In this document: piece after piece, positions 23,241-31,822 of the stretch
How positions within the stretch are numbered: the first letter of the stretch is position 1
Layout of the letters: the number at the start of each line of letters is the position of its first letter
Origin: Amycolatopsis vastitatis
GTDB taxonomy: Bacteria; Actinomycetota; Actinomycetes; Mycobacteriales; Pseudonocardiaceae
Assembly (NCBI RefSeq): GCF_002234595.1
Contig: NZ_NMUL01000006.1
Location: 172,111-236,110 of the forward strand
Reading direction: 5' to 3'
DNA: 64,000 nucleotides
Notes under the pieces: model-generated
What the model was told of the DNA's origin: nothing
Database searches by the model: none
The model's input: only the letters and a program-made list of their open reading frames with translations
Position numbers and translations under genes: made by a program

Positions 23241-25763
23241 ATGTCCTCCCGAGAACGCGCTCACCTCACCCGCCGCGACCTCCTTCACCTCGCCGGGGGC
23301 ACGGCCGCCGCCGTCGCCGCGGCGCTCTGGTTGCCCGGTACCGCGGCCGCGGGCACCTTCAGCCCGATCCGGCCGCCCGCCACCCCGCTGATCGTCCGCT
23401 CGCCGTACCTGTCCACCTGGCAGCCCGCCGACAACCTCGCCGGCACCTGGTCGAGCTTCTGGACCGGCCACGTCACCGCACTGTGCGGCCTCGCCCGCAT
23501 CGACGGCGCCGCCTACGTCTTCGCCGGCGCGCCCGCCCTCACCCCGATGACCCAGGTGAGCCTGCAGGTCACCGGCACGCGCTCGATCTACGTCCTGAAC
23601 GGCGGCGGCGTGAACCTCACCGTCACGTTCTTCTCGCCGGTCGACCCGGCCAACCTGCAGCGCCAGTGCGTCCCCTTCGGCTACGTGACCATCCAGGCCG
23701 CCAGCGCCGACGGCCGCGCGCACGCCGTCGACCTGCACTTCGACACCTCCGCCGAGTGGGTGCACGGCAGCACCTCGACGCCGGTCACCTGGGCCCAGCA
23801 GCAAACGAACGGCTACACCCTGCTCAGCTGCACCCCGGCGAGCCCGGGCGTGCTGCAGGAGAACGGCGACCAGGCCAGCTGGGGCTCCCTGGTCCTGGCC
23901 GCGCCAACGTCCGGCGTCACCTGGCAGATCGGGCAGGACACCGTCGCGCGCGCCGCTTCGGCGAGCCAAGGCGCGCTGAACAACACCAGCGACACCGCCC
24001 AGCCGCGCGCGATCAGCGACCGCTGGCCGGTGCTGGCCTTCAACAAGAACCTCGGCACCATCCCGGCCGGCGGCTCGTCCACGCCGTTCACGATCTCGAT
24101 CGGGCACGTCCGCACGCCCGCCGTCCGCTACCTCGGCACCGAGCTGCGCCCCTGGTGGACGCACTACTGGGGCAGCTGGCCGGACATGGCGGTCTGGTTC
24201 GCCAACGACTACGCGAGCGCGCTGAGCGCGGCGACCGCGATCGACCAGCGCCTGCACGACGACGCCGTCGCCGCGGCCGGCGGCGGCAGCACCGGCGAGC
24301 ACTACGCCGGGATCTGCGCGCTGGCGCTGCGCCAGGCGTTCGGCGGCACCGAGCTGGTCGACTCCGGCGGCGCGCCGTGGGCGTTCCTCAAGGAGATCTC
24401 CTCCAACGGGAACATGTCCACAGTGGACGTCACCTACCCGGCGTTCCCGGCCTACCTCTACTCGTCACCCGCCTACCTGCGGTTGCTGCTCGAACCCCTG
24501 CTCGACTACGCCGAGCGCGGCGGCTGGCCGATGGCGTTCGCCGAGCACGACCTCGGCACGCACTACCCGGACGCGACCGGGCACAACGACGGCAACGAGG
24601 AGAGCATGCCGGTCGAGGAGTCGGCCAACCTGCTGATCATGGCGGCCGCACTGGTGCAGCGCCTGCCGTCGGCCGAGGCCGCGGCCTTCGCGAACACGCA
24701 TTACCGGATCCTGCGGCAGTGGGCGGAGTACCTGGTCGCCAACACCCTCGACCCGGGTTTCCAGAACCAGACCGACGACTTCACCGGCTTCATCGCGCAC
24801 AGCGCGAACCTCGCGCTGAAGGGCATCATCGGCGTCGGCGCGATGGGGATCATCGCCGCCGCCACCGGCAACACCGCCGACGCGCAGCGGTACCGGTCGA
24901 CGTCCCGCGGCTACGTCAGCCAGTGGGTGACGCTCGCCGAGGACGGACAGCACCTGCGGCTCGCCTACGACCAGCCCGGCACGTGGAGCCTCAAGTACAA
25001 CGGCTTCGCCGACCGCGTGCTCGGCCTCGACCTGGTCCCGCTCGGCGTCGCGGCCCAGGAGGCCGCCTGGTACCAGTCCCACGCGGGCGCCCACGGCGTC
25101 CTGCTCGACCCGCGCAACAACTACACGAAAGCCGACTGGGAGCTGTGGACCGCGGCGTGGCTGACCGACCAGCCGAACATCCGCACCACCCTGGTCGAGG
25201 GCGTCTACAGCTTCGCGAACACCACGCCGCAGCGGGTGCCGTTCACCGACTGGTACGTCGTCGCCGACGCCACCCAGCGCGGCTTCCAGGCCCGGCCGGT
25301 CGCCGGCGGCTACCTCGCGCTGCTCACGCGTCCCGCGGCGTCGGCGACGGTGTGGCGGAAGCTCCAGAACCAGCGGTCGGGCAAGGTGCTCGCCGTGTCG
25401 GAGATGTCGCTCGCCGACACCGCCGAGGTCACCCAGTGGTCGGACAACGGCACGGCCGACCACCTGTGGGCGGCCGTGGACAACGGCGACGGGACCGTCC
25501 GGATCGTCAACCGCAACAGCGGCAAGGTCCTGGCCGTGCACGACCAGAGCCTCGACAACGGTGCCCACGTGCAGCAGTACCGCGACAACGGCACCCCCGA
25601 CCACAACTGGCGGATCGTCGACGCCGGCGGTGGCTGGTCGAAGCTCGTCAACGTCCGCAGCGGCAAGGTCATGGCGGTCGACCAGCAGTCCACGGCGGAC
25701 GGCGCCCAGGTGACGCAGTGGGACGACAACGGGACTCCGGACCACCTGTGGCGGTTCGTCTGA
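23241..25763 (+). CDS. secreted glutaminase-like (GtaA/DUF4965) protein with C-terminal ricin-type lectin
   Basis: 840 residues. A Tat-type signal (LTRRDLLHLAGG, hydrophobic core, cleavage near TAAA) is followed by a domain order matching fungal glutaminase A-like proteins: beta-rich DUF5127 part, then an alpha/alpha-barrel DUF4965/DUF1793 part with HDLGTHYP, NDGNEESMPVEESANLLIM and YNGFADRVLGLDL. Residues ~710-840 are a beta-trefoil with three repeats ending DHLWAAV, DHNWRIV and DHLWRFV. Such proteins act outside the cell; some fungal members hydrolyse glutamine, but bacterial ones may act on glycans, which the lectin would favour. The LacI-type operator upstream also suggests a carbohydrate link. 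Confidence 0.85.
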   Translation: MSSRERAHLTRRDLLHLAGGTAAAVAAALWLPGTAAAGTFSPIRPPATPLIVRSPYLSTWQPADNLAGTWSSFWTGHVTALCGLARIDGAAYVFAGAPALTPMTQVSLQVTGTRSIYVLNGGGVNLTVTFFSPVDPANLQRQCVPFGYVTIQAASADGRAHAVDLHFDTSAEWVHGSTSTPVTWAQQQTNGYTLLSCTPASPGVLQENGDQASWGSLVLAAPTSGVTWQIGQDTVARAASASQGALNNTSDTAQPRAISDRWPVLAFNKNLGTIPAGGSSTPFTISIGHVRTPAVRYLGTELRPWWTHYWGSWPDMAVWFANDYASALSAATAIDQRLHDDAVAAAGGGSTGEHYAGICALALRQAFGGTELVDSGGAPWAFLKEISSNGNMSTVDVTYPAFPAYLYSSPAYLRLLLEPLLDYAERGGWPMAFAEHDLGTHYPDATGHNDGNEESMPVEESANLLIMAAALVQRLPSAEAAAFANTHYRILRQWAEYLVANTLDPGFQNQTDDFTGFIAHSANLALKGIIGVGAMGIIAAATGNTADAQRYRSTSRGYVSQWVTLAEDGQHLRLAYDQPGTWSLKYNGFADRVLGLDLVPLGVAAQEAAWYQSHAGAHGVLLDPRNNYTKADWELWTAAWLTDQPNIRTTLVEGVYSFANTTPQRVPFTDWYVVADATQRGFQARPVAGGYLALLTRPAASATVWRKLQNQRSGKVLAVSEMSLADTAEVTQWSDNGTADHLWAAVDNGDGTVRIVNRNSGKVLAVHDQSLDNGAHVQQYRDNGTPDHNWRIVDAGGGWSKLVNVRSGKVMAVDQQSTADGAQVTQWDDNGTPDHLWRFV

Positions 25764-25785
25764 CGCCGTTTGCGACACTGGCGCC

Positions 25786-26928
25786 GTGTGCGCCGACCCC
25801 ATCCGCCGGTTCCTGGACGAGCGGGACCCGCCGACCCCGTGCCTGGTCGTCGACACCGACGCCGTCGCGGCGCGGGCGCGCGAGTTCCGCTCGGCGTTCC
25901 CCGGCGCGCTGATCCGGTACGCGGTCAAGGCGAACCCGGCGCCGCCGGTGCTCGACGCGCTGGTGGCGGCCGGGATCGGCTTCGACGTCGCCGGCCCGGC
26001 CGAGCTCGCGCTGTGCCTCGGCCGCGGTGCCGGCCCGGCCGAGATCGCCTACGGCAACCCGATCAAGAAGCCGCGCGACATCGCCGGCGCGTTCGAGCGC
26101 GGCGTCCGCGAGTTCACCTCGGACGCGCCCGCCGACGTCGACCACCTGGGCCGGTACGCCCCGGGCTCGGCCGTGTCGATCCGCGTGGTGCTCGACGCGC
26201 CGGACTCCGCGACGCCGTTCGGCCGGAAGTTCGGCTGCGAACCGGCCGAGGCCCTCGACCTGGTCCTGCGTGCGGCCGCGCTGGGCCTGCGGCCCGGCAT
26301 CGCGTTCCACGTCGGGTCGCAGCAGCCGGACGTCTCCGCGTGGGAGATCGGGATCGCCACGGCCGCGAAGCTGTTCGCCGAAGCGGAGGCGCAGGGCGTC
26401 AGGATGACGCGGCTCAACCTGGGCGGCGGCTTCGCGACTCCGCACCGCACCGCCGTCCCACCACTGGCGGCGTACGCGGAGACGATCGCGTCGGCGCTCG
26501 ACTCGCACTTCCCGGCCGGGCGGCCCGAACTGCTGCTGGAGCCGGGCCGGGTGCTGGTCGCGGACGCGGGCCTGCTGCGGACCGAGGTGGTCCTGGTCGC
26601 GAACCGGGGCGAACGACGCTGGGTCTACCTCGACATCGGCCGCTACAACGGGCTCGCCGAAGCCGAGAACGAAGCGATCGCCTACCGGTTCGAGCCGGTC
26701 GGCCACCACGACGGCCCGGCCGGGCCGGTGGTGCTCGCCGGGCCGACCTGCGACGGCGACGACGTGCTGTACCAGCGGACGCCGTACGAACTGCCGCTGT
26801 CACTGCGGACCGGCGACCGGCTCGACCTGCCGGGCACCGGCGCCTACACCGCGAGCTACGCCTCGGTCGGGTTCAACGGGATCGAGCCGCTGCGGACCCA
26901 CTGCGTCGGGCGGTGGGGCGATGTCTGA
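25786..26928 (+). CDS. PLP-dependent ornithine/lysine/arginine decarboxylase (fold type III)
   Basis: 380 residues. The PLP lysine is ~48 in RYAVKANPAP, the phosphate/Gly loop is RLNLGGGFATP, and the substrate region has GPTCDGDD with the catalytic Cys and a YTASYASVGFNG ending typical of eukaryotic-type ornithine decarboxylase. HVGSQQPD is also conserved. GTG 25786 starts 22 bases after the glutaminase-like gene. It overlaps speD by eight bases, which with speE gives a complete route from ornithine (putrescine) to spermidine. Ornithine is therefore the likely substrate, though lysine or a carboxy-polyamine cannot be excluded. Confidence 0.87.
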   Translation: MCADPIRRFLDERDPPTPCLVVDTDAVAARAREFRSAFPGALIRYAVKANPAPPVLDALVAAGIGFDVAGPAELALCLGRGAGPAEIAYGNPIKKPRDIAGAFERGVREFTSDAPADVDHLGRYAPGSAVSIRVVLDAPDSATPFGRKFGCEPAEALDLVLRAAALGLRPGIAFHVGSQQPDVSAWEIGIATAAKLFAEAEAQGVRMTRLNLGGGFATPHRTAVPPLAAYAETIASALDSHFPAGRPELLLEPGRVLVADAGLLRTEVVLVANRGERRWVYLDIGRYNGLAEAENEAIAYRFEPVGHHDGPAGPVVLAGPTCDGDDVLYQRTPYELPLSLRTGDRLDLPGTGAYTASYASVGFNGIEPLRTHCVGRWGDV

Positions 26929-27280
26929 GGTCGGCCGGTTCGCCGGGCGGCACGTGCTCGCCGAGCTGCACGGCGTCGACCCGGGCCTGCTCGACGACAC
27001 CGCACGGCTGGGCGAGCTGCTCCGGGCGGCGGTGACCGAGGCGGGTGCGACGGTGCTCGACGTCGTGGCGCAGCGCTTCGCGCCGCAGGGCGCCACGGTG
27101 ATCGCGCTGCTGGCCGAGTCGCACGCCTCCGTGCACACCTACCCCGAGCACGGGTCGCTCTTCGCCGACGTGTTCACCTGCGGCGAACGTGCCGATCCCG
27201 AGCAAGCGCTGCGGTTGCTGGCGAAGTCGCTGGACGCCGCTTCGGTCCACCTGTCCGTCCTCCACCGGGGAGAACGCTGA
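26921..27280 (+). CDS. speD: S-adenosylmethionine decarboxylase proenzyme
   Basis: A 119-residue class 1B prokaryotic SpeD. The self-cleavage site is visible as LAESHASVHTYPE; Ser ~67 would become the pyruvoyl group, with His68 and Cys (FTCGE) as processing and catalytic residues. The product, decarboxylated SAM, is the aminopropyl donor for spermidine synthase encoded immediately downstream. It overlaps the decarboxylase gene upstream and shares its final A with the ATG of the synthase gene. Confidence 0.95.
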   Translation: MSEVGRFAGRHVLAELHGVDPGLLDDTARLGELLRAAVTEAGATVLDVVAQRFAPQGATVIALLAESHASVHTYPEHGSLFADVFTCGERADPEQALRLLAKSLDAASVHLSVLHRGER

Positions 27281-28152
27281 TGCCCTCGATCCACGAACCG
27301 GTCGGCGACGGCCTCACCCGCGTCTGGGAGGTCGGCGACGTGCGGTTCCACGCGCGCACGCCGTACCAGGAGGTGCTGATCGGGAAGACCGCGCAGGGCG
27401 TTTCGCTGTTCTGCGACGGCGAACGCCAGAGCACCGAGGCGAGCCAGCTGCTGTACCACGAGGCGCTGATGGTGCCCGCGCTGCTGCTGGCCGAGCAGGT
27501 GCGGCGGGTGCTCGTCATCGGGTCGAGCGAAGGAGTCGCGTGCGAGCTGGCCGTCGCCGCGGGCGCCACGCTCGTCGACCACGTCGACATCGACGCCCAA
27601 GCCGTCCGCGCCTGCGCCGAGCACCTGCCCTACGGCTACACGCCGGCGGACCTGGCGCGGGCCGAGCGCGGGGACGGCCCGATCCGGGTGTCCTATGAGG
27701 ACGGATGGGCGTTCCTGGCCGCGGCCGAGAGCGCCGGCGACACCTACGACGTGGTCGTGATCGACCTGCCGGACGAGAACGCCGATCCCGGCGCCCAGCA
27801 CAATCGCTTGTACGGAACGGATTTCCTCGGCCGCTGCGCGCGGCTCCTCGCCCCAGGCGGGGTGGTGACCTGCCAGGCGGGCTGCCCCACGCTGTGGCGC
27901 AACGAGACGCTGCGCGCGTCCTGGCGGCGGTTCCGCGAGGTGTTCTCGACGGTGCTGTACTTCGGTTCGGACGAGCACGAGTGGGCCTTCCTGTCGGGCC
28001 GGGCCGACCCGGTCGCGCAGCCGGGCGCGCTGGTGGCGCGGCGGTTCGCCGAGCGGGGGAGCGGGGCGGTGACGCTCGACGCCGCGGCGCTGCTGGGCGG
28101 CTCGACCCCGCCGTATTCGCTCCGGCGCGACATTGGTACAGACCAGTCTTGA
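27280..28152 (+). CDS. speE: spermidine synthase-type aminopropyltransferase
   Basis: 290 residues. Domain order: short beta N-domain (TPYQEVLIGKTAQGVSLFCDGERQST), Rossmann fold with VLVIGSSEGVACE (the usual GGG-DG motif is GSSEG), DHVDIDAQAV, then YDVVVIDLPDENADPG carrying the catalytic Asp. The LLYHEALM segment matches the family's YHE motif. Last gene of the polyamine operon, with one-base overlap with speD. The altered GGGDG to GSSEG loop is unusual and may change the acceptor polyamine. Confidence 0.88.
   Translation: MPSIHEPVGDGLTRVWEVGDVRFHARTPYQEVLIGKTAQGVSLFCDGERQSTEASQLLYHEALMVPALLLAEQVRRVLVIGSSEGVACELAVAAGATLVDHVDIDAQAVRACAEHLPYGYTPADLARAERGDGPIRVSYEDGWAFLAAAESAGDTYDVVVIDLPDENADPGAQHNRLYGTDFLGRCARLLAPGGVVTCQAGCPTLWRNETLRASWRRFREVFSTVLYFGSDEHEWAFLSGRADPVAQPGALVARRFAERGSGAVTLDAAALLGGSTPPYSLRRDIGTDQS
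28134..28145. promoter_or_regulatory. DasR/GntR-type site at the end of speE
   Basis: TGGTACAGACCA matches the dre consensus TGGTCTAGACCA at 10 of 12 positions and is flanked as TTGG...CCAGT, the same flank as the perfect copy at 43408-43419. It lies within the last codons of speE and 190 bp upstream of the secreted DUF4360 protein gene, which it could regulate. Confidence 0.4.
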
Positions 28153-28335
28153 CCTTCGATTATCCGTATATCCCGCCTGGGGAAACCTGAAATTGCGGGA
28201 AATGGATTTCCCGTACTCCGTCGTCTCGTGTTACTCCGTTCAGTGGCCGTCGGAAAGGTTGCGATCGCGCTACGATCCTCTCCGCGCGCGATCAGCATCA
28301 CCATCAAGGCACCGTGGCCCATTTGGAGGAGCGTC

Positions 28336-28962
28336 ATGCTCGGTATGTCGGTCGTAGCCACTATGATTCTGTCCGCGCTCGTCGCACCCGTCGATTCTCC
28401 GGCGACGTCGGTTCCGACCGAAAAAATCACGCTCGACATCAAGACCATCAACGGCTCCGGCTGCCCGGCCGGCACGGCCACCGCGTCGGCCGACGTGGCG
28501 TCGGACAACACGGCGTTCACGGTCCACTACACGAACTTCACCGCCAAGGCCGGCGGCGGCGCGTCCGCCCTCGAGGCCCGGAAGAACTGCCAGATCAACG
28601 TGCTCGTCCACGTGCCGCAAGGGTTCACGTACGCGATCGCCTCGGCGGAGTACCGCGGCTTCGCGCACATCGAGAGCGGAGCGAGCGCGCTCGAGCAGGC
28701 CAACTACTACTTCGCCGGGACGTCGCCGACCGCTCGCGTACGGCACACGTTCCCCGGTCCGTTCCACGGCGTGTGGCGGGCGGTCGACGCCACCGACGTG
28801 GCCGACCTGGTGTTCGCGCCGTGCGGTGAGAGCCGCAACCTGAACATCAATGCGGAACTGCGTGCGGACGCGGGCGGCTCCTCCGGTGGAACTTACATCG
28901 AAATGGATTCCGAACACGCGAGCGTGGACACGATTTACCACTTCGCGTGGAAGGACTGCTGA
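28336..28962 (+). CDS. secreted DUF4360 protein
   Basis: 208 residues. A signal peptide (MLGMSVVATMILSALVAPVDS) precedes a DUF4360 domain: NGSGCPAGTATASA near the start, FTVHYTNFTA, KNCQINVLVHVPQGFTYAIASAEYRGFAHIE, FAPCGESRNLNINAELRA, and ending AWKDC. The three paired Cys probably form disulfides. The family is common in actinobacteria and fungi and its function is unknown. ATG 28336 follows GGAGGAG. The ~180 bases upstream are AT-richer (ATTATCCGTATAT, GGAAATGGATTT), consistent with its own promoter, and a DasR-type site lies further up. Confidence 0.88.
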   Translation: MLGMSVVATMILSALVAPVDSPATSVPTEKITLDIKTINGSGCPAGTATASADVASDNTAFTVHYTNFTAKAGGGASALEARKNCQINVLVHVPQGFTYAIASAEYRGFAHIESGASALEQANYYFAGTSPTARVRHTFPGPFHGVWRAVDATDVADLVFAPCGESRNLNINAELRADAGGSSGGTYIEMDSEHASVDTIYHFAWKDC

Positions 28963-28985
28963 ATTCCGCTGCATTGCCCGCGGGC

Positions 28986-29020
28986 GGTTCGCTCACCGGA
29001 ATCCTCTCGGTGAGCGAGCC
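28986..29020 (+). terminator. hairpin after the DUF4360 gene
   Basis: GGTTCGCTCACCG pairs with CGGTGAGCGAGCC over 13 positions (one G-U) around a 9-base loop, 23 bases after the stop. It is the first of two stacked hairpins. Confidence 0.75.
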
Positions 29021-29037
29021 GTTCGTGCGGGCTGAAC

Positions 29038-29062
29038 GGGCGTGACCAGCAAGGTCACGCCC
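29038..29062. terminator. second hairpin between DUF4360 and MarR genes
   Basis: GGGCGTGACC-AGCAA-GGTCACGCCC is a perfect 10-bp stem with a 5-base loop, followed by GTTTCG. It lies between convergent genes (DUF4360 plus, MarR minus) and may serve either direction. The ~170 bases from here to the MarR stop show no gene. Confidence 0.75.
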
Positions 29063-29231
29063 GTTTCGCCGTCACGGCTTACCTCGCGGCAGGCGCGCGC
29101 TCGGTCTCGGTGTCGGCCACGAAGCGGCATCGTCGTTCGAACCGCTCCATCAAGACGGTAGCGATCAGGACGGCCACTGGGGTGCTCACCGCGATCCACA
29201 TGAAAGAAGATCTACCCAGCTTCGCGGCCTC

Positions 29232-29660
29232 TCAATCACCCGCGGAAAGCCGCGTGATCAGGTCCAGCAGCCGCGCGCGGAACGCGCCGTCGTCGCCGAG
29301 GCCGCCGAGCAGCGCGGGTTCGGCGCGCACGGCCTGCTCGTGCACGGTCCGGCCGTGCGCGGTCAGCCGCGTGAGATGACGGCGGGCGTCCGCCGGATCG
29401 GGTGCCCGGGTGACGAACCCGGCCTTGGCCAGCCGGTCGAGCGTGCGGCTCATCGTCTGGTCGGTCACCTGGCAGCGCTGGGCCAGCGAGCGCTGGGGGA
29501 GTGGTCCGTCACGCAGGGTGTGCAGCGCGATCAGCCCCGCGTGGGTGAGCCCCATGCCGGCGAGGACGGCCGCCCAGCGTTGCTCCGCCAGCCGTGCGGC
29601 CACGGCCAGCAGCCTGCCGGTGGGCCAGGTGCTCAGGTCGGGTTCGGGGGTTGTGCTCAC
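29232..29660 (-). CDS. MarR-family repressor of the adjacent MMPL exporter
   Basis: 142 residues with the MarR winged helix: LTHAGLIALHTLRDG, QRSLAQRCQVTDQTMSRTLDRLAKAGFVTRAPDPADARRHLTRLT (quoted by its ends QRSLAQRCQVTD and DPADARRHLTRL). GTG 29660 is chosen over GTG 29666 because CGGAG lies seven bases upstream. It is divergent from the MMPL transporter; an 8-bp-arm inverted repeat sits between the two starts. A role as ligand-released repressor of the exporter is a safe but untested inference. Confidence 0.9.
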   Translation of the reverse strand: MSTTPEPDLSTWPTGRLLAVAARLAEQRWAAVLAGMGLTHAGLIALHTLRDGPLPQRSLAQRCQVTDQTMSRTLDRLAKAGFVTRAPDPADARRHLTRLTAHGRTVHEQAVRAEPALLGGLGDDGAFRARLLDLITRLSAGD

Positions 29661-29685
29661 CGTCACTCCGGGTCATCGTGCAGAA

Positions 29686-29703
29686 TGTTCAGCTTGCTGA
29701 ACA
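29686..29703. promoter_or_regulatory. MarR-type operator between the repressor and MMPL genes
   Basis: TGTTCAGC-TT-GCTGAACA has perfect 8-bp arms around two bases, in the 80-bp divergent promoter region. Length, symmetry and place are typical of a MarR dimer site that would shut both promoters. Confidence 0.7.
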
Positions 29704-29740
29704 ATTGGTCGTGTTCTCGCTGGAAGGGACCTTAGCGACC

Positions 29741-31807
29741 ATGAACGAGACCCCGCGCCGCCTCCGCTGGCTCATCCCCGCGCTCCTCGTGGTCGCCTGG
29801 CTCGCCGTGGGCGGCTTCGGCGGGCCGTTCACCGGGAAGCTGAGCGAAGTCGCGAAGAACGACAACGCCGCCTTCCTGCCGCGATCGGCCGAGGCGACCG
29901 AGGTCTCCGACGAGCAGAAGGCGTTCAGCTCGCGCCAGGTGCTGCCGGCGACGGTCGTCGCCGAGCGCACGACCGGCCTGACTCCCGAAGACCGCCGGTT
30001 CCTCGACGCGAAGGCCCGGGAACTGGCCGGTGTGCCCGGCGTCGTCGGCCCGCTCGGCCGGCCCGAGCAGGCCCCGCGCGACGACCAGGCCGTCCAGCTG
30101 GCCGTGCCGATCCTGGCCGACGGCAACCCCGCCGACGTCGTCAAGGAGGTGCGCGCCCGGCTCACCGGTGCCCCGGCCGGGCTCACCGTGCTGGTCACCG
30201 GGCCTGCCGGGCAGATCGCCGACCTGGTCAAGGCGTTCGGCGGGATCGACGGCGTCCTGCTGCTCGTCGCGGGCGGCGTGGTCGCGCTCATCCTCGTCGC
30301 GGTCTACCGCAGCCCCCTGCTGCCGTTCCTGGTGCTGCTCTCGGCGGTGTTCGCGCTGGGGCTGGCCGCCCTCGTGGTCTACCTGCTGGCCGAGCACGAC
30401 GTCCTCGCGCTCAACGGCCAGAGCCAGGGCATCCTCTCGATACTCGTGTTCGGCGCGGCGACCGACTACGCGCTGCTGGTGGTCGCGCGGTTCCGTGAGC
30501 AGCTGCGCGACACGCCGAGCCGGTTCGACGCGCTGAAGCTCGCCTGGCGCGCGACGCTCGAACCGATCGCCGCCTCGGCGGGCACCGTCATCCTCGGGGT
30601 GCTGTGCCTGCTGTTCAGCGACCTGAACTCGAACAAGGGCCTCGGTCCGGTCGCGGCGATCGGCATCGGCGCGGCGCTGCTGGCCTCCACCACGTTCCTG
30701 CCCGCGGCGCTGGCGCTGTGCGGGCGCGGCGCGTTCTGGCCGTTCAGACCCGCACTCGGCTCGCCCCACCCGGAAACGGCGGGGATCTGGGGCCGCGTGG
30801 CACGCCTGGTCGGCCGCCGTCCGCGCACGGTCTGGGTGGTGACGGCGCTCGTGCTCGGCATCGGCGTCGCGTTCGTGCCGCAGCTCAAGGCCTCCGGCAC
30901 CGCGCAGTCCGACGTCTTCCTCGACGAGGTCGAATCCGGGACGGGGCAGCAAGTCCTCGGCCGCCACTTCCCGGGCGGCCTGGGCGCGCCGGCCGTCACG
31001 ACAGCCGACGCGGGCGCGCTGCCCGCCGTCCTGCGAGCGTCCACAATAGACGGTGTGGCCCAGTCGTTCCCGCTGCCCGGCCCGGACGGCCGTCCCCAGG
31101 TGGTCGGCGGCCGGGTGCAGATCCTGTCCGTGCTCGACGATCCGGCGGACTCGGAGGCGGCCGTCGCGACCGTCGGCAGGCTGCGCGAAGCCGTCCACGC
31201 GGTGCCCGGCGCGAACGCGAAGGTCGGCGGCCCGACCGCCATCCAGCTGGACACGCAGGAGACGTCCGCGCGCGACCGTGCGATGATCATCCCGATCGTG
31301 CTGCTGGTGATCTTCGCCGTGCTGGCCCTGCTGCTGCGGTCGCTGCTCGCGCCCCTGCTGCTCATCGCGACGGTGGTGCTCTCGTTCGCGGCGACGATGG
31401 GCGTGTCGGCGCTGGTGTTCAACCACGTCCTGGACTTCCCGGGCGCCGACCCGGGCGTGCCGCTGTTCGGCTTCGTCTTCCTGGTGGCGCTGCGGATCGA
31501 CTACAACATCTTCCTGATGACCCGCGTCCGCGAGGAAGCACTGACCCGTGGCACGCGGGAAGGCACGCTGCGCGGGCTGTCACTGACCGGCGGGGTGATC
31601 ACCTCGGCCGGGGTCGTGCTCGCCGCGACGTTCTCCGCGCTCGCGGTGATCCCGATCCTGTTCCTCGCGCAGATCGCCTTCATCGTCGCCTTCGGGGTCC
31701 TGCTGGACACGCTGCTGGTGCGGTCGCTGCTGGTCCCCGCACTGACCGTCGACGTCGGGCGCCGCATCTGGTGGCCCTCGGCGCTCGCCAGGGAACCGGC
31801 GGCGTGA
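29741..31807 (+). CDS. MMPL-family RND-type transporter
   Basis: 688 residues with two MMPL halves. Each has an N-terminal membrane segment (WLIPALLVVAWLAVGG; TVWVVTALVLGIGVAF), an external loop domain and a five-helix block. The proton-relay Asp-Tyr pairs are present in GAATDYALLVVARFRE and ALRIDYNIFLMTRVRE. ATG 29741 is the first in-frame ATG; GTG 29711 is a possible alternative. Proteins of this kind export lipids, pigments or drugs in actinobacteria. The divergent MarR gene suggests drug- or metabolite-induced expression. Confidence 0.92.
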   Translation: MNETPRRLRWLIPALLVVAWLAVGGFGGPFTGKLSEVAKNDNAAFLPRSAEATEVSDEQKAFSSRQVLPATVVAERTTGLTPEDRRFLDAKARELAGVPGVVGPLGRPEQAPRDDQAVQLAVPILADGNPADVVKEVRARLTGAPAGLTVLVTGPAGQIADLVKAFGGIDGVLLLVAGGVVALILVAVYRSPLLPFLVLLSAVFALGLAALVVYLLAEHDVLALNGQSQGILSILVFGAATDYALLVVARFREQLRDTPSRFDALKLAWRATLEPIAASAGTVILGVLCLLFSDLNSNKGLGPVAAIGIGAALLASTTFLPAALALCGRGAFWPFRPALGSPHPETAGIWGRVARLVGRRPRTVWVVTALVLGIGVAFVPQLKASGTAQSDVFLDEVESGTGQQVLGRHFPGGLGAPAVTTADAGALPAVLRASTIDGVAQSFPLPGPDGRPQVVGGRVQILSVLDDPADSEAAVATVGRLREAVHAVPGANAKVGGPTAIQLDTQETSARDRAMIIPIVLLVIFAVLALLLRSLLAPLLLIATVVLSFAATMGVSALVFNHVLDFPGADPGVPLFGFVFLVALRIDYNIFLMTRVREEALTRGTREGTLRGLSLTGGVITSAGVVLAATFSALAVIPILFLAQIAFIVAFGVLLDTLLVRSLLVPALTVDVGRRIWWPSALAREPAA

Positions 31808-31822
31808 ACTCCGGCGCCGGGG

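Noticed and set aside
29110..29379. Small plus-strand gene between DUF4360 and MarR
   Set aside because: It overlaps the MarR gene in antisense and has no ribosome site or gene-like codon bias.
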